A DNA stretch of 56,100 nt from Cesiribacter sp. SM1 (GCF_020178975.1 NZ_JAHXBU010000009.1:1-56100); one strand, 5' to 3'; shown: positions 8,713-17,947, counted from the first letter of the stretch. Translations and numbers: made by a program. The notes: generated from the sequence alone by a model not told the origin.

Positions 8713-10920
8713 ATGGATCATTCACACCACAATCATCATGATCATAACCCAAAAGAAAAGGCAAAAGGTCAGGTGCGTAACAGCCAGGATCAGTTAAAGG
8801 AAAAGACACTGCATGCTCACAACAAGGCAATCCCTGAAAAGGAAAAGATAGGAGACAGGCCGCCAATGCATAGAGGGCATGAGGATCATGAATTACATGA
8901 GGGGCACAAGATGGATGCAGACCATAGCGGCCATGACATGCATGGTGGCCATGGTAGTCATGCAGGACATGGAGATCATCATAGAAAGATGATTCAGGAT
9001 TTTAAGCGCCGCTTCTGGATCTCGCTGGCCCTTTCCGTACCAGTGATCATCTTAAGCCCAATGGTACAGCATATTCTGGGTTTTAACCTCCAGGTACCTT
9101 ATGCTGGCTACATCGCCTTTGGACTTTCCTCTATCATTTACTTTTATGGTGGCTGGCCGTTTTTAAAAGGTCTTGTGGAGGAGGTAAAGAAAGGTTCTCC
9201 CGGCATGATGACCTTGATTGGTGTGGCCATTTCGGTAGCTTATATCTATAGCACCGCTGTTGTGTTTGGGCTAGAGGGCATGGACTTTTTCTGGGAGCTG
9301 GCCACTTTAATTGTGGTCATGCTGCTAGGACACTGGATTGAGATGAAATCTGTTCTTGGGGCATCTAAGGCACTGGAACTACTGGTAAGTATGATGCCAG
9401 CCACTGCCCATGTAATCAGAGGTGGTGAAACATTGCAGGTGCCGATTGAAGAACTACAAAAGGGAGATGTGATTCTGGTAAGGCCTGGTGAAAAAGTACC
9501 AGCTGATGGAATGGTTGTGGAAGGGGAAAGCTACTTAAACGAAAGTATGCTTACCGGGGAGAGCAAGCCCGTGCAGAAGTCAAAAGGAGAAAAAGTGATC
9601 GGTGGTTCTATCAATGGCAATGGTTCTTTGCAGATGCGTGTAGAACATACCGGGGAAGAAAGCTACCTCAAGAAGGTAATTAACCTGGTGCAGGACGCCC
9701 AGAAAACAAAATCTGAAACCCAGCGGCTGGCAGATCGTGCGGCCAAATGGCTTACCTATCTGGCACTTTCAGCAGGATTTATCACGTTTGCTGGCTGGCT
9801 TATAGCAGGTGCAGAGCTTGATTTTGCCCTGGAGCGTATGGTAACGGTGATGGTGATCTCCTGTCCGCATGCCCTAGGATTGGCCATACCGTTAGTGGTA
9901 GCCATTTCAACAGCAGTATCGGCTAAGAATGGCCTGTTGATCCGCAACAGAACAGCCTTTGAGAACTCCAGAAAAATTACGACCATCCTCTTCGATAAAA
10001 CCGGGACCCTTACACAGGGCTCTCACACGGTAGCCGGTGTAGTTACCTTTGGAGATAGTATCAGCAAACAGGAAATGCTACGGCTGGCAGCCGGGGTGGA
10101 GCAGAATTCAGAGCATTACATCTCCCAGGGCATCCTAAAAAAAGTAAAAGAAGAAAACATTCAGGTTCCTGCATCGCAGTCATTTAACTACCTGCCCGGC
10201 AAAGGCCTGGAAGGCAAGGTAGAAGGCAGAGATGTAAAAGTAGTGGGACCTAACTACATCAAAGAGTTTAACATATCAGTGCCTAATAGTGCCGCTGAAG
10301 AGGGTGTTGAGACAGCTGTTTATGTTATGGTAGATGGCCAGGTAGTCGGTTACATTACCCTTCGCGACCAGATCAGGCCTGAATCAGCAGAAGCCATTCG
10401 GGTGCTTAGGGAAAACGGTATCAAGAACTTACTAATTACAGGCGATAACGAACGTGTAGCCAAGAGCGTAAGCGATGCACTGGGCATGGATGGTTACATG
10501 GCTAACGTGTTGCCACATGAAAAACAAGAAAAAGCTAAAGAGCTACAGGCAAATGGGGAGTTTGTAGCCATGACAGGCGATGGAGTAAATGATGCCCCGG
10601 CGCTAGCACAAGCTGATGTGGGTATTGCCGTAGGCTCTGGTACCGATGTTGCTGCCGAGACAGCCGACATCATCCTGGTGAACAGTAATCCGCAGGATAT
10701 TGCTTCTCTGATCCTTTTTGGTAAAGCTACATATCGCAAAATGATTCAAAACCTGATATGGGCTACAGGCTATAACATCATAGCACTGCCGCTGGCAGCT
10801 GGTGTGCTCTATCAGCAGGGCATTATGATTTCTCCTGCCGTAGGCGCAGCACTAATGTCCTTAAGTACTGTTATCGTAGCCATCAATGCACAACTGCTTA
10901 AAAGACAAATAAAACAATAA
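8713..10920 (+). CDS. copB: CopB-type copper-translocating P-type ATPase
   Basis: 735 residues. A His-rich cytosolic tail (1-95; HSHHNHHDH-like clusters) replaces the usual CxxC HMA domain, as in CopB. The P1B core has eight membrane helices, TGES in the actuator domain, the transport motif C384-P385-H386 in helix 6, the phosphorylated D428 in DKTGTLT, and the hinge GDGVNDAP (622-629). CPH defines the CopB/P1B-3 group, which exports copper or silver ions. One oddity: the conserved HP dipeptide of the nucleotide domain reads H468-Y469 (SEHYISQG instead of SEHP). It is the main efflux pump of this island. Confidence 0.93.
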   Translation: MDHSHHNHHDHNPKEKAKGQVRNSQDQLKEKTLHAHNKAIPEKEKIGDRPPMHRGHEDHELHEGHKMDADHSGHDMHGGHGSHAGHGDHHRKMIQDFKRRFWISLALSVPVIILSPMVQHILGFNLQVPYAGYIAFGLSSIIYFYGGWPFLKGLVEEVKKGSPGMMTLIGVAISVAYIYSTAVVFGLEGMDFFWELATLIVVMLLGHWIEMKSVLGASKALELLVSMMPATAHVIRGGETLQVPIEELQKGDVILVRPGEKVPADGMVVEGESYLNESMLTGESKPVQKSKGEKVIGGSINGNGSLQMRVEHTGEESYLKKVINLVQDAQKTKSETQRLADRAAKWLTYLALSAGFITFAGWLIAGAELDFALERMVTVMVISCPHALGLAIPLVVAISTAVSAKNGLLIRNRTAFENSRKITTILFDKTGTLTQGSHTVAGVVTFGDSISKQEMLRLAAGVEQNSEHYISQGILKKVKEENIQVPASQSFNYLPGKGLEGKVEGRDVKVVGPNYIKEFNISVPNSAAEEGVETAVYVMVDGQVVGYITLRDQIRPESAEAIRVLRENGIKNLLITGDNERVAKSVSDALGMDGYMANVLPHEKQEKAKELQANGEFVAMTGDGVNDAPALAQADVGIAVGSGTDVAAETADIILVNSNPQDIASLILFGKATYRKMIQNLIWATGYNIIALPLAAGVLYQQGIMISPAVGAALMSLSTVIVAINAQLLKRQIKQ

Positions 10921-10977
10921 ACCTTATTTAGGGCGGTACTTCTACAAGAAGATAGCCCATTTCTTTAACTGGAGACA

Positions 10978-11988
10978 ATGAACTACATTTTTATTATTCT
11001 AGGTGTTATCATCTATATGTCTGTTGTAATGGATATCATCAAAACCACATTGTCCATGCAGGGAGGGGGCTGGTTAACCAGCCCTATGTCTCATGGTATA
11101 TGGTTACTGTTTTTAAAGCTTTCTGGTCAGAATGGTAGGTCTCGTATGTTAGATCATGTTGGCTATCTTCTGTTAGTGATAATTCTTTTGTTTTGGATAC
11201 TGGGTCTTTGGGGAAGCTTTTTCTTGATACTCCTATCCGAATCAGGCTCCATCATCAGCAGTAGTACACGCTTACCAGCAGATGCATGGGAAAAGTTTTA
11301 CTACGCTGGATTTACAGTTTCTACCTTGGGCGTGGGAGATTTTATTGGCTCCCAGATTGAGTGGAGAATATTGACAGATGTTTATGCTTTAACAGGCCTG
11401 GTGCTTATTACCATGTCAATCACCTATTTTTTGCCAGTACTTTCAGGGGTCATAAAACAGCGTAATTTGGGCATCATGTTAAGTAGTATGGGACAAAGTG
11501 CGCAGCAGCTGGTGCTTAGCAGCTGGGATGGAAAAAGCTTTCATCGTTTGACTGCCCAGGCCTCTGACGTTTCTAATATGCTGATTGAACACAGTCAAAA
11601 TCATAAAGCATATCCAGTCATACACTACTTTCACACCCACAAAGCAAAGCATGCCATTGTGCTGAGAATTGCTACACTATATGATGCCTTGCTTATCCTG
11701 AATCAGTACGTAAAAAGTGACATAAGGCCCAGCAAAGATGACCTAAGCTCCTTGCAAACAGCACTTGAAAACTACATTGAAGTAATCACAGAGGTTTCCT
11801 CCATAAATAAAAAAGGCACCATGCCTGAACTCCCCAAAGTTAACATGCTGATAGAAAAAGGACTGGTAGAGCAGCAGGCAGTGCTGGATTCAGTAGATGA
11901 TGCTACCAGGCAAGCACGTATTGTATTGGCTAAACTGGTTAAAGAGGATGGATGGAAATGGCAGGACCTTCAAAATACAACTAGTTGA
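10978..11988 (+). CDS. Two-TM (Kch/Ion_trans_2-like) potassium channel
   Basis: 336 residues. Four hydrophobic segments, with a pore loop carrying the selectivity filter TLGVGD (FTVSTLGVGDF near residue 118) between the last two. The C-terminal 170 residues are helical and cytosolic without an obvious RCK/TrkA nucleotide fold. Such proteins conduct K+ and set membrane potential. It starts 57 bases after copB and is probably co-transcribed, which may link charge balance to copper export; this link is inference. Confidence 0.82.
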   Translation: MNYIFIILGVIIYMSVVMDIIKTTLSMQGGGWLTSPMSHGIWLLFLKLSGQNGRSRMLDHVGYLLLVIILLFWILGLWGSFFLILLSESGSIISSSTRLPADAWEKFYYAGFTVSTLGVGDFIGSQIEWRILTDVYALTGLVLITMSITYFLPVLSGVIKQRNLGIMLSSMGQSAQQLVLSSWDGKSFHRLTAQASDVSNMLIEHSQNHKAYPVIHYFHTHKAKHAIVLRIATLYDALLILNQYVKSDIRPSKDDLSSLQTALENYIEVITEVSSINKKGTMPELPKVNMLIEKGLVEQQAVLDSVDDATRQARIVLAKLVKEDGWKWQDLQNTTS

Positions 11989-12045
11989 GTGGTTGTTGCA
12001 GCTTGTTCCTTGATTACCTGCGGTAGTACAGCATCAACTGCTTCC

Positions 12046-12843
12046 CTATGTTAACGCCTCTTCTATTTCTCTCTCTGTAGTACTGCCCCAGAAGTTCCTA
12101 TAAACGGCTGCACCATCAGCCTCTTGAACAGGTCTAAGTCCTGGAGCTACCTGTCGGAGAGCATCCTGAAGTACATGGTAAGGACGATAGCCCACAATCA
12201 TGAAAGCATGTCTGCCCTGCTTACGCAGGATAAGTGTTGGAAAGCGGGAGATATTGCCAAAACGCACTTTGTACAAGTCCTCACGGAAAGCCTCTTGCCC
12301 TTTGCCATTGCGGTAATCCTGTTCCAGTTGTTCTACATCAAGTAGGCCTGGCTGTCGAAACGCTAGTTCATTTGCCACATCAAACAGCACAGCTTCCTTT
12401 GCAATATTCTGCCCTTGGAGCATTACTGCCTCCCGCAGATGACGCAGGTATGCTTCTTGTGCATCTGTAGATTGAAGAGCAGTGCATTTAACAGCGATAC
12501 AAGCAGGGTAAGAAGAAGAAGGGGGATCATCGCCCCAGATTCTATTGTGGATGGGCTGTCCTGTTAGCTGATGGGCCTCAAGCCAAACGGCTCCCATTTG
12601 CAAGGGGCGGTTAACAGAGTACAGAGGATCGCTGAAGTTATTCCAGTTAGCTAGTAACCCTCCCATGCGGTATTTCCATTTTATCAATCCTTGATATTCA
12701 TAGCGTAGGCGCCGCCACTGGGGTTCGAATGCCCAGCTCCAGCAGCAAAGCGGGTCGGTGTAATATTCGATCTCAATAAGAGATTCTTGTTGAGGTTGAT
12801 CTTCTGGTGGACGTACAGTGCTACTCACTTTATTACTCTTCAA
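12046..12843 (-). CDS. DsbA-family thioredoxin-fold protein (FrnE/YjbH-like)
   Basis: 265 residues. EIEYYTDPLC33C34WSWAFEP near the N-terminus matches the active-site region of the FrnE/DsbA family. The usual CxxC here is C-C-W-S, so the resolving cysteine of a disulfide oxidase is absent and a redox-oxidase role is doubtful. Later features (PASSYPACIAVKC-type sequence near 148, helical insert, and PTLILR near the cis-Pro position) fit the family. There is no signal peptide, so it acts in the cytosol, possibly like the ClpXP adaptor YjbH/SpxH, as a chaperone or thiol-binding protein. It is the last gene of a minus-strand group with the HMA protein and Mn catalase. Confidence 0.8.
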   Translation of the reverse strand: MKSNKVSSTVRPPEDQPQQESLIEIEYYTDPLCCWSWAFEPQWRRLRYEYQGLIKWKYRMGGLLANWNNFSDPLYSVNRPLQMGAVWLEAHQLTGQPIHNRIWGDDPPSSSYPACIAVKCTALQSTDAQEAYLRHLREAVMLQGQNIAKEAVLFDVANELAFRQPGLLDVEQLEQDYRNGKGQEAFREDLYKVRFGNISRFPTLILRKQGRHAFMIVGYRPYHVLQDALRQVAPGLRPVQEADGAAVYRNFWGSTTEREIEEALT

Positions 12844-12897
12844 AAATGGACTTTCACTACGGCTGTGGCGGTAGTGTTTAATTGTTCAATGGATTTT

Positions 12898-13113
12898 CTA
12901 TTCTTCTACCAGCTCTGCTCTAAATCCAGCCTGTTCTACTAGATTTTTGATTTTCTGTGGATCCAGATCCTGACCTGAAACACGCAGTAGCTTGTCTTTA
13001 CCAGTAGTATCCACTTGCCAATTATTAATACTTTCTTCTTTATCAAGAAAAGGTTTCACCGAAGCTACACAGCTTCCGCAGTTGATGTTGGTTTTAAAAT
13101 GTACAATCTCCAT
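12898..13113 (-). CDS. HMA-domain copper chaperone-like protein
   Basis: 71 residues starting MEIVHFKTNINCGSCVASV; the longer upstream open frame is non-coding because homology begins at this ATG. C12-x2-C15 forms the metal loop of a heavy-metal-associated ferredoxin-like fold. Such proteins carry Cu(I) to partner ATPases or regulators. It lies between the DsbA-like gene and the Mn catalase, and a frameshifted paralogue is at 7571-7810, so the island once had two copies. Confidence 0.85.
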   Translation of the reverse strand: MEIVHFKTNINCGSCVASVKPFLDKEESINNWQVDTTGKDKLLRVSGQDLDPQKIKNLVEQAGFRAELVEE

Positions 13114-13279
13114 AGTAAAAAATAATGTTTGCTTCTTTAGTAACGAAAAAGCAGGATAAAGGGCTAAATTACTATGCAATGGAACACTATTTATCCCACA
13201 ATCTGCGATGAGGGCAAAAAAGAAGAGCAGGGTATGCTCTTCCTTTCTCAATGATCGCAATGAATAGTTTAACTTTCTT

Positions 13280-14242
13280 TTACAGATTACGACCTGGCTC
13301 ACGATCTCGAGAGCTGTAATTACTCCAGTGAATATCAGCTTTAGGAACAGACTCACGTATTTTCTCGCTGCGCATTTTGCCCAACTCTTTATTCTGTTTC
13401 TCCACATCATCCTGGGTGCGTGGAGTACCTATTGGCCGCTGGTCCAGCATACCGTTAGTTTGAATCACATGACCAATAGGATCATCCACATACTGCCAGG
13501 TTTCTCCCAGGAATGGACTTTTGCCTTCGTTCCAGGGGCCTCTGTAGGACTCTCCACTAGACATATTGAAGTAGGTGTTGCTGTAGCGTGGATCGCCCTG
13601 CAGCACCCCGGGAGGGAAGTTAGGCTTAATGGTTTCCAGGGCTGCTTCAAACATCTGATAGTGTGCAATTTCCCTGGTCATCAGGAAGCGGAGCGTTTCC
13701 TTTACATAGGGATCGTCGGTAAACTGCATCAGGTACTCGTACACAATTTTAGCCCTTGACTCTGCCGCCATGTTTGAACGCAGGTCAACAGTTAAATCAC
13801 CATTGGCTGTTACATAGGCTGCTGTCCAGGGATTACCCTGGCTATCTGTTAAGCCTGGGCCACCTCCGTTGAGATCAAAAAATTGCGGATTAACCATGGC
13901 TTTGTGTATAAACTCTTCTTTCGCTTCCTTACCCTTTAGCAGGTCCATGATTTCAGACTGATCTGCCTGGTCTTTTAACTCACCGCTGGTAGGGCCCAGG
14001 AGCATCTGGATAGTAGCACCGACAATCTCCAGGTGGGAGAATTCCTCGGTGGCAATGTCCATAAGCATGTCGTACTTATCGGGATGGGGCATCTTAGCCG
14101 GAAAAGCCTGCACAAAATACTGTAGTGCAGCCTTCAGTTCTCCGTTCGCTCCACCAAACTGCTCAAGCAGCATGCTGGCAAACTTAGGATCGGGCTTTGA
14201 TACCCGTGCATTGAATTGCAGTTCCTTTACATGATAAAACAT
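13280..14242 (-). CDS. katN: Manganese catalase
   Basis: 320 residues. A ferritin-like four-helix domain holds the dimanganese ligands: E35 (GANGELKAAL), E66/E67 and H70 (ATEEFSHLE), and a second Glu/His pair further on (MAAESRAK; REIAHYQMFE). The C-terminal part wraps the subunit as in non-haem catalases (DPRYSNTYFNMS). It converts hydrogen peroxide to water and oxygen in the cytosol. Length is slightly above the usual 270-300. Placement in a copper island fits protection from copper-driven peroxide chemistry. Confidence 0.92.
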   Translation of the reverse strand: MFYHVKELQFNARVSKPDPKFASMLLEQFGGANGELKAALQYFVQAFPAKMPHPDKYDMLMDIATEEFSHLEIVGATIQMLLGPTSGELKDQADQSEIMDLLKGKEAKEEFIHKAMVNPQFFDLNGGGPGLTDSQGNPWTAAYVTANGDLTVDLRSNMAAESRAKIVYEYLMQFTDDPYVKETLRFLMTREIAHYQMFEAALETIKPNFPPGVLQGDPRYSNTYFNMSSGESYRGPWNEGKSPFLGETWQYVDDPIGHVIQTNGMLDQRPIGTPRTQDDVEKQNKELGKMRSEKIRESVPKADIHWSNYSSRDREPGRNL

Positions 14243-14550
14243 AATGAAAAAATTTTGTTAAACACTAAAGGGAGCATTTCTCCCAAAGATGCAACAGAGT
14301 ATCATAGACTAAGTTTATAAACGATACTTATAAGCATATAAATTTTACCTATTATACAGAGCTTATAGTAATGCATCAGTTGCTCAAAGGCTTAACTAAT
14401 GATAGTGCTCAAAATGCATAAGCGTCCCTCATTGACTGTAGTATCCCAACATAAAGTATGAATGCTGTTAAAGAGGGTATTGCTGAAATCAGTTAAGAAG
14501 AAAACTATCTGTAGGGCAGGGAAAAAGGTCGAAGTTCAAGTAGATGTAAT
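14243..14550. other. Intergenic stretch with no gene seen
   Basis: This 308-base AT-rich stretch separates divergent genes (Mn catalase and a 104-residue protein) and must hold both promoters. I see no clear operator palindrome, RNA gene or coding frame in it. Confidence 0.4.
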
Positions 14551-14865
14551 ATGATAAAAGAAACACTAAAAGGCTATCTCATGGATATTGCCTGCATCAG
14601 AACCAATCCTGTGGCAGAAATGGGAAGCAGAGCCAAGAACCACACCAAGACCTGTGCCCTAATGGGGCACTGTGTAGAAAGTGGTTATGGATTGGTAAAC
14701 ACACAGGGCGAAGTGGTACTGCTAGACGATGAGGCTACTCCTAAGATAGTCGCCGTACTGCAGCAGATAAATGCAGAAGATGAAATATGGCTGCAGGTCG
14801 ATCGGCAAGAAAAAAAGGGAAAGATGAATACCATAAAGGTAGAAGAGGCTAAGGCTCCAGTATAA
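14551..14865 (+). CDS. Small cysteine-containing hypothetical protein
   Basis: 104 residues, no signal peptide. The pattern GYLMDIAC15 ... HTKTC35ALMGHC41VESGYGL followed by a short beta strand resembles a domain seen in several small Bacteroidota proteins, often periplasmic, whose D-x-x-C and H-T-K-x-C positions suggest a metal or haem site. The function is unknown. It stands alone between the Mn catalase and the antiporter, both on the edge of the copper island. Confidence 0.55.
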   Translation: MIKETLKGYLMDIACIRTNPVAEMGSRAKNHTKTCALMGHCVESGYGLVNTQGEVVLLDDEATPKIVAVLQQINAEDEIWLQVDRQEKKGKMNTIKVEEAKAPV

Positions 14866-14977
14866 AAACAAAGGTGCTTTAGGTAGCCTTAGAAGCTGTT
14901 ACTGAAGGAAAAATTATTTTTCTCTGCTTGCCTGTCTATTAGATGGACGCGAAAAAATGATTCATGAAAATTTATTC

Positions 14978-14997
14978 ATGTTTCGATCGAAACGTGC
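14978..14997. promoter_or_regulatory. Palindromic operator candidate upstream of the antiporter gene
   Basis: The 14-base core GTTTCGATCGAAAC is a perfect palindrome and extends to CA..TG at its ends. It ends 25 bases before the antiporter start codon, a position that would overlap its promoter or start site. No regulator can be assigned. Confidence 0.45.
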
Positions 14998-15021
14998 TGA
15001 ACTGACAAAAAGAGGTGCTCT

Positions 15022-16056
15022 ATGAGTGTATGGATCTGGGTATTAGTCTTATTAGCGGCTGTATGGGCAGCTCACTGGGGTGCCGAGCACCTGGCACATC
15101 CTTTAAAGAAGTTGAGGAAGCAATGGGGCTTTTCCGTGGCAGCGGGTGGTGCTTTGGTAGGTTTGGCTGCAGCAAGCCCTGAAATAGGGATCAACATCAC
15201 AGCAGCCATTACCGGAGTTGGAGATATTGGCTTGGGTACCATGTTTGGCTCCAACGTTATAGCAATTCCTATTATGGTGGTCACTGCTTACATTGCTACC
15301 CGTCACCTGAAAAAGGAGAATAGAGATAAGGGACACGAAATGCATGTAAGGGAGCACCTGCTAAGGGTAAATAAAACAGCGGTTACAGTACTGGCTCTCC
15401 CTTATCTGGTAATTATAGCCGTAGTGGCCATATTAACTGTTCCCCCTGACTGGCGTGGCCTGCAGCCTATAGATGGCTGGATCATGCTGGGGATGTATGT
15501 TGTATTTCTGTTACAGGCACTACTCCGGGGAAAAAAGGAAAGTGAGCAGGTGGAGTGGAAAAAGAAAGAGATCTGGTTAGCGGTAGCAGGGGTGGCTGTA
15601 TTAGGCTTGGGAGCCTACTTTACCGTGCTGGCTACTGAAAATATTGTAAAGGCACTGGGGATCTCTAAAATAGTAGGTGGTTTATTTATCACAGCTCCTA
15701 TGGCAGCATTGCCGGAGATCTTTGCTACCTGGAGTGTGGCCAAGAGCGGACAGATTACTTCAGGAGTAAGCAGCGTAATAGGAGATCATGCAGTTACCTT
15801 AACGGTAGCCTTTCTTCCCCTGGCCCTGGTAACGGTTCCGGTAAACAATTTTCCCCTTTTTGCCACTGTCCTTAGCTTCGTAGGTTTAGTAGGTGTTCTC
15901 TATGCTGCTTTTATCCATTGGGGTAGAAGCCAAGGAGTGCACGGCTTCAAGCGCTGGCAGGTTTTTACCTTAGCAGCTGTTGCACTTGTTTATGTGGCCG
16001 TGGTACTGTTTGGAGTACTGCAGGTTTTTACTGGTGGGTCGGGAAGTAGTAGTTAA
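15022..16056 (+). CDS. Sodium/calcium exchanger-family antiporter (CaCA)
   Basis: 344 residues with about ten membrane helices in two inverted halves. The alpha repeats are GLAAASPEIGINITAA (near residue 50) and APMAALPEIFATW (near 225), variants of the ion-coordinating motif of Na+/Ca2+ and related exchangers. A central loop (KKENRDKGHEMHVREH) is charged. It moves cations against H+ or Na+ across the inner membrane; the ion is not certain. A perfect 14-base palindrome precedes it. Confidence 0.85.
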   Translation: MSVWIWVLVLLAAVWAAHWGAEHLAHPLKKLRKQWGFSVAAGGALVGLAAASPEIGINITAAITGVGDIGLGTMFGSNVIAIPIMVVTAYIATRHLKKENRDKGHEMHVREHLLRVNKTAVTVLALPYLVIIAVVAILTVPPDWRGLQPIDGWIMLGMYVVFLLQALLRGKKESEQVEWKKKEIWLAVAGVAVLGLGAYFTVLATENIVKALGISKIVGGLFITAPMAALPEIFATWSVAKSGQITSGVSSVIGDHAVTLTVAFLPLALVTVPVNNFPLFATVLSFVGLVGVLYAAFIHWGRSQGVHGFKRWQVFTLAAVALVYVAVVLFGVLQVFTGGSGSSS

Positions 16057-16410
16057 TCCCTAATTCTGGTTTGAGGTCACACCGAAAATGTTGTCACTAA
16101 CCTCCTAAGTGTGGTAGATTTTATTTTGCTCTTTAGAATAACTTGTGAATCTTGAGGGGTGCCAGTGACAGTTAAAACAAGTATCTTAATAAAACCAAGA
16201 GTTTTGAAGATACCTTTAAAATACAATCATCTTGACTACACATTCCTAGTAATGACTCACCAAGAAAAAGGAGAGAGGTAGCCTAAAGCCAGATTTTTTC
16301 AAAATGAACTGGCAGCTTCCAGTGGAATTTTTTTAGGCCTAAAATGTAGCTTTTTTGGCCTAAAAACCGCCTCCAGATGCAGGAAAAGGCCTTTTTTAGG
16401 GTGTGGGTAC
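16057..16410. other. Gene-free stretch before the tRNA-Pro fragment
   Basis: No gene found. It contains two closely spaced copies of TAGGCCTAAAA / TGGCCTAAAA-type sequence (about 16332-16367), probably left from a mobile element end or an old integration junction. Confidence 0.35.
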
Positions 16411-16435
16411 GGTTCGAATCCTGCCACCCCGACTA
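16411..16435 (+). other. tRNA-Pro 3' fragment, probable integration (att) site
   Basis: The T-loop sequence GGTTCGAATCCTGCC followed by the acceptor strand CACCCCGA and CTA matches the 3' end of a Bacteroidota tRNA-Pro. No anticodon arm lies upstream, so this is not a working tRNA. Just upstream is GGGTGTGG (16399-16406), like the 5' acceptor strand of tRNA-Pro, so either the tRNA has an internal deletion or this is the attachment-site copy left by an island. The integrase remnant 300 bases downstream supports the att reading. Confidence 0.65.
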
Positions 16436-16457
16436 AGTGGCTTGTCAAAAGCCCCCA

Positions 16458-16498
16458 AAACCCTCTAAATCGCAAGATTCCGAGGTTTTTTTCTTTTT
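16458..16498 (+). terminator. Terminator-like hairpin behind the tRNA fragment
   Basis: Imperfect arms around a GCAA loop (AACCCTCTAAATC and GATTCCGAGGTT) are followed by a T-rich run. This is the usual arrangement of an intrinsic terminator behind a tRNA gene. Confidence 0.55.
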
Positions 16499-16732
16499 AT
16501 ACCCCCTAAATCATTCATACAATCTCAACAAAAATGTGCTTATTCGTGGTCCCTTTTTTATTTTATAAATTAAGGGAACGAAAACAGTTGTATATAATTG
16601 TATTACAGCGCATTACGGTGAAATTATAGGGCGTAGCGAACGGCTGGATTTAGTGTTTTTTAGGCCTTTTTCCGTGCCCCTTTTTGAAAGGGCACAGATT
16701 ATTTGGATTCAAGTACCGCTAAATAAGATTGT

Positions 16733-17947
16733 ATGAAAGCAAAAAACACCTTTGGCATTTCTTTTTTTATCAAGAAATACAAGCTCAAGGGAGACCTGGC
16801 GCCGGTCTATGCCCGTATTACCGTTGATGGCAAAAGCCTGGACCTCTCCCTGAAATGAAAAGTCACCATGCGCAACTGGGATGAGGGATAGGGGAGCGTC
16901 AGGGGTAACAAAGAGGAGATGCGGGCACTGGCCGCTTACCTGGAGCAGGTGCGCAACCGCCTCTATGACTGCCGGCAGGAGCTGGAAAGGGAAAGAAAGC
17001 TACTTACGGCATAGGCTGTTAAACAACGCTACCTGGGCGAGGATGAAAGTAGCAAATCGCTGCAGGAGCTCCTGGATTACGAAAGGGGAGCTGGCGCCGG
17101 GTACACAAAAGAACTACTACACTACCTGTAGGTATGTGCGGTTGTTTTTAAAGGAGAAGTACAAAACTACTGATCTCTACCTGGAGGAGCTCAACTACAA
17201 GTTCATCAAAAACTCTGAGAAATTTCTAAAGAACCGTAAGCTAACCGATCATAAGGCCCTGCGGCCAGAATGGTGCAATGAAGCACATTGTGCGCCTACG
17301 CATGATGATCAACCTTGCTTTTTAAGAAGAATGGATCCAAAAGGATCCTTTCAGAAGTTTAAAGCACGATTAGAAAAAACGAGCGGGGACACCTAAGCCT
17401 AGAGGAACTGCTTAGGGTGGAGCAGAAGCGCTTCTCTGTACAGTGTCTGGACCGGGTACGTGATCTGTTTGTATTCAGTTGCTAACCGGTGCCTCTTATG
17501 TGGAAGTAAGCGAACTGAAAGCAGACCTGGTAGTCAGATTATGGATGGAGCGCTTTGGCTGATGGGGCAACGCCGCAAGTCTGGATAATTCTTCAAATGC
17601 CGCTGCTGCCCCAGGCGCTCTCCATTATTGAGCGGTATAAAGAAGACCCCCGGGCACATGTGCAGGTAAGACTGCTGCCTGTCCATTCTAACCAGAAGCT
17701 CAACAGCTATCTGGGAGAGATTGCATACCTTTGCCGCATTGATAATAACCTAAGCTTTCACCTGGCCTGCCATACCTTCACCACCTCCGTTACGCTGGCC
17801 AACAGTGTTCCCATTGAGTCGGTGAGCAAAATGCTGGGGCATGGCAGCATCCGCACCACGCAGATCTATGCCAAAGTTGTGGAAAAGAAACTTAGTGAGG
17901 ATATATTGCAGTTGAGGGATCGGTTATGTGGGGCTGTCTATGAGTGA
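16733..17947 (+). pseudogene. Decayed Bacteroidota tyrosine integrase
   Basis: From ATG 16733 the frame reads MKAKNTFGISFFIKKYKLKG, the arm-binding domain of Bacteroidota tyrosine recombinases. In-frame stops occur at 16856 (TGA), 16889 (TAG) and 17012 (TAG), then frameshifts near 17078, 17270, 17390 and 17560. All parts of the family can be followed: arm domain, SAM-like core (GTQKNYYTTCRYVRLFLKEK) and catalytic end (LANSVPIESVSKMLGHGSIR ... TTQIYAKV with the Tyr). The HxxR catalytic motif reads H-L-A-C, so the Arg is lost too. The enzyme cannot be active. It lies 300 bases from a tRNA-Pro fragment. Confidence 0.88.

Noticed and set aside
16733-17947. Possible use of an alternative genetic code (TGA/TAG read as sense) to explain stops in integrase and transposases
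   Set aside because: Stops occur only in mobile-element remnants that also have frameshifts; all three stop codons are involved and housekeeping genes such as panB end normally.
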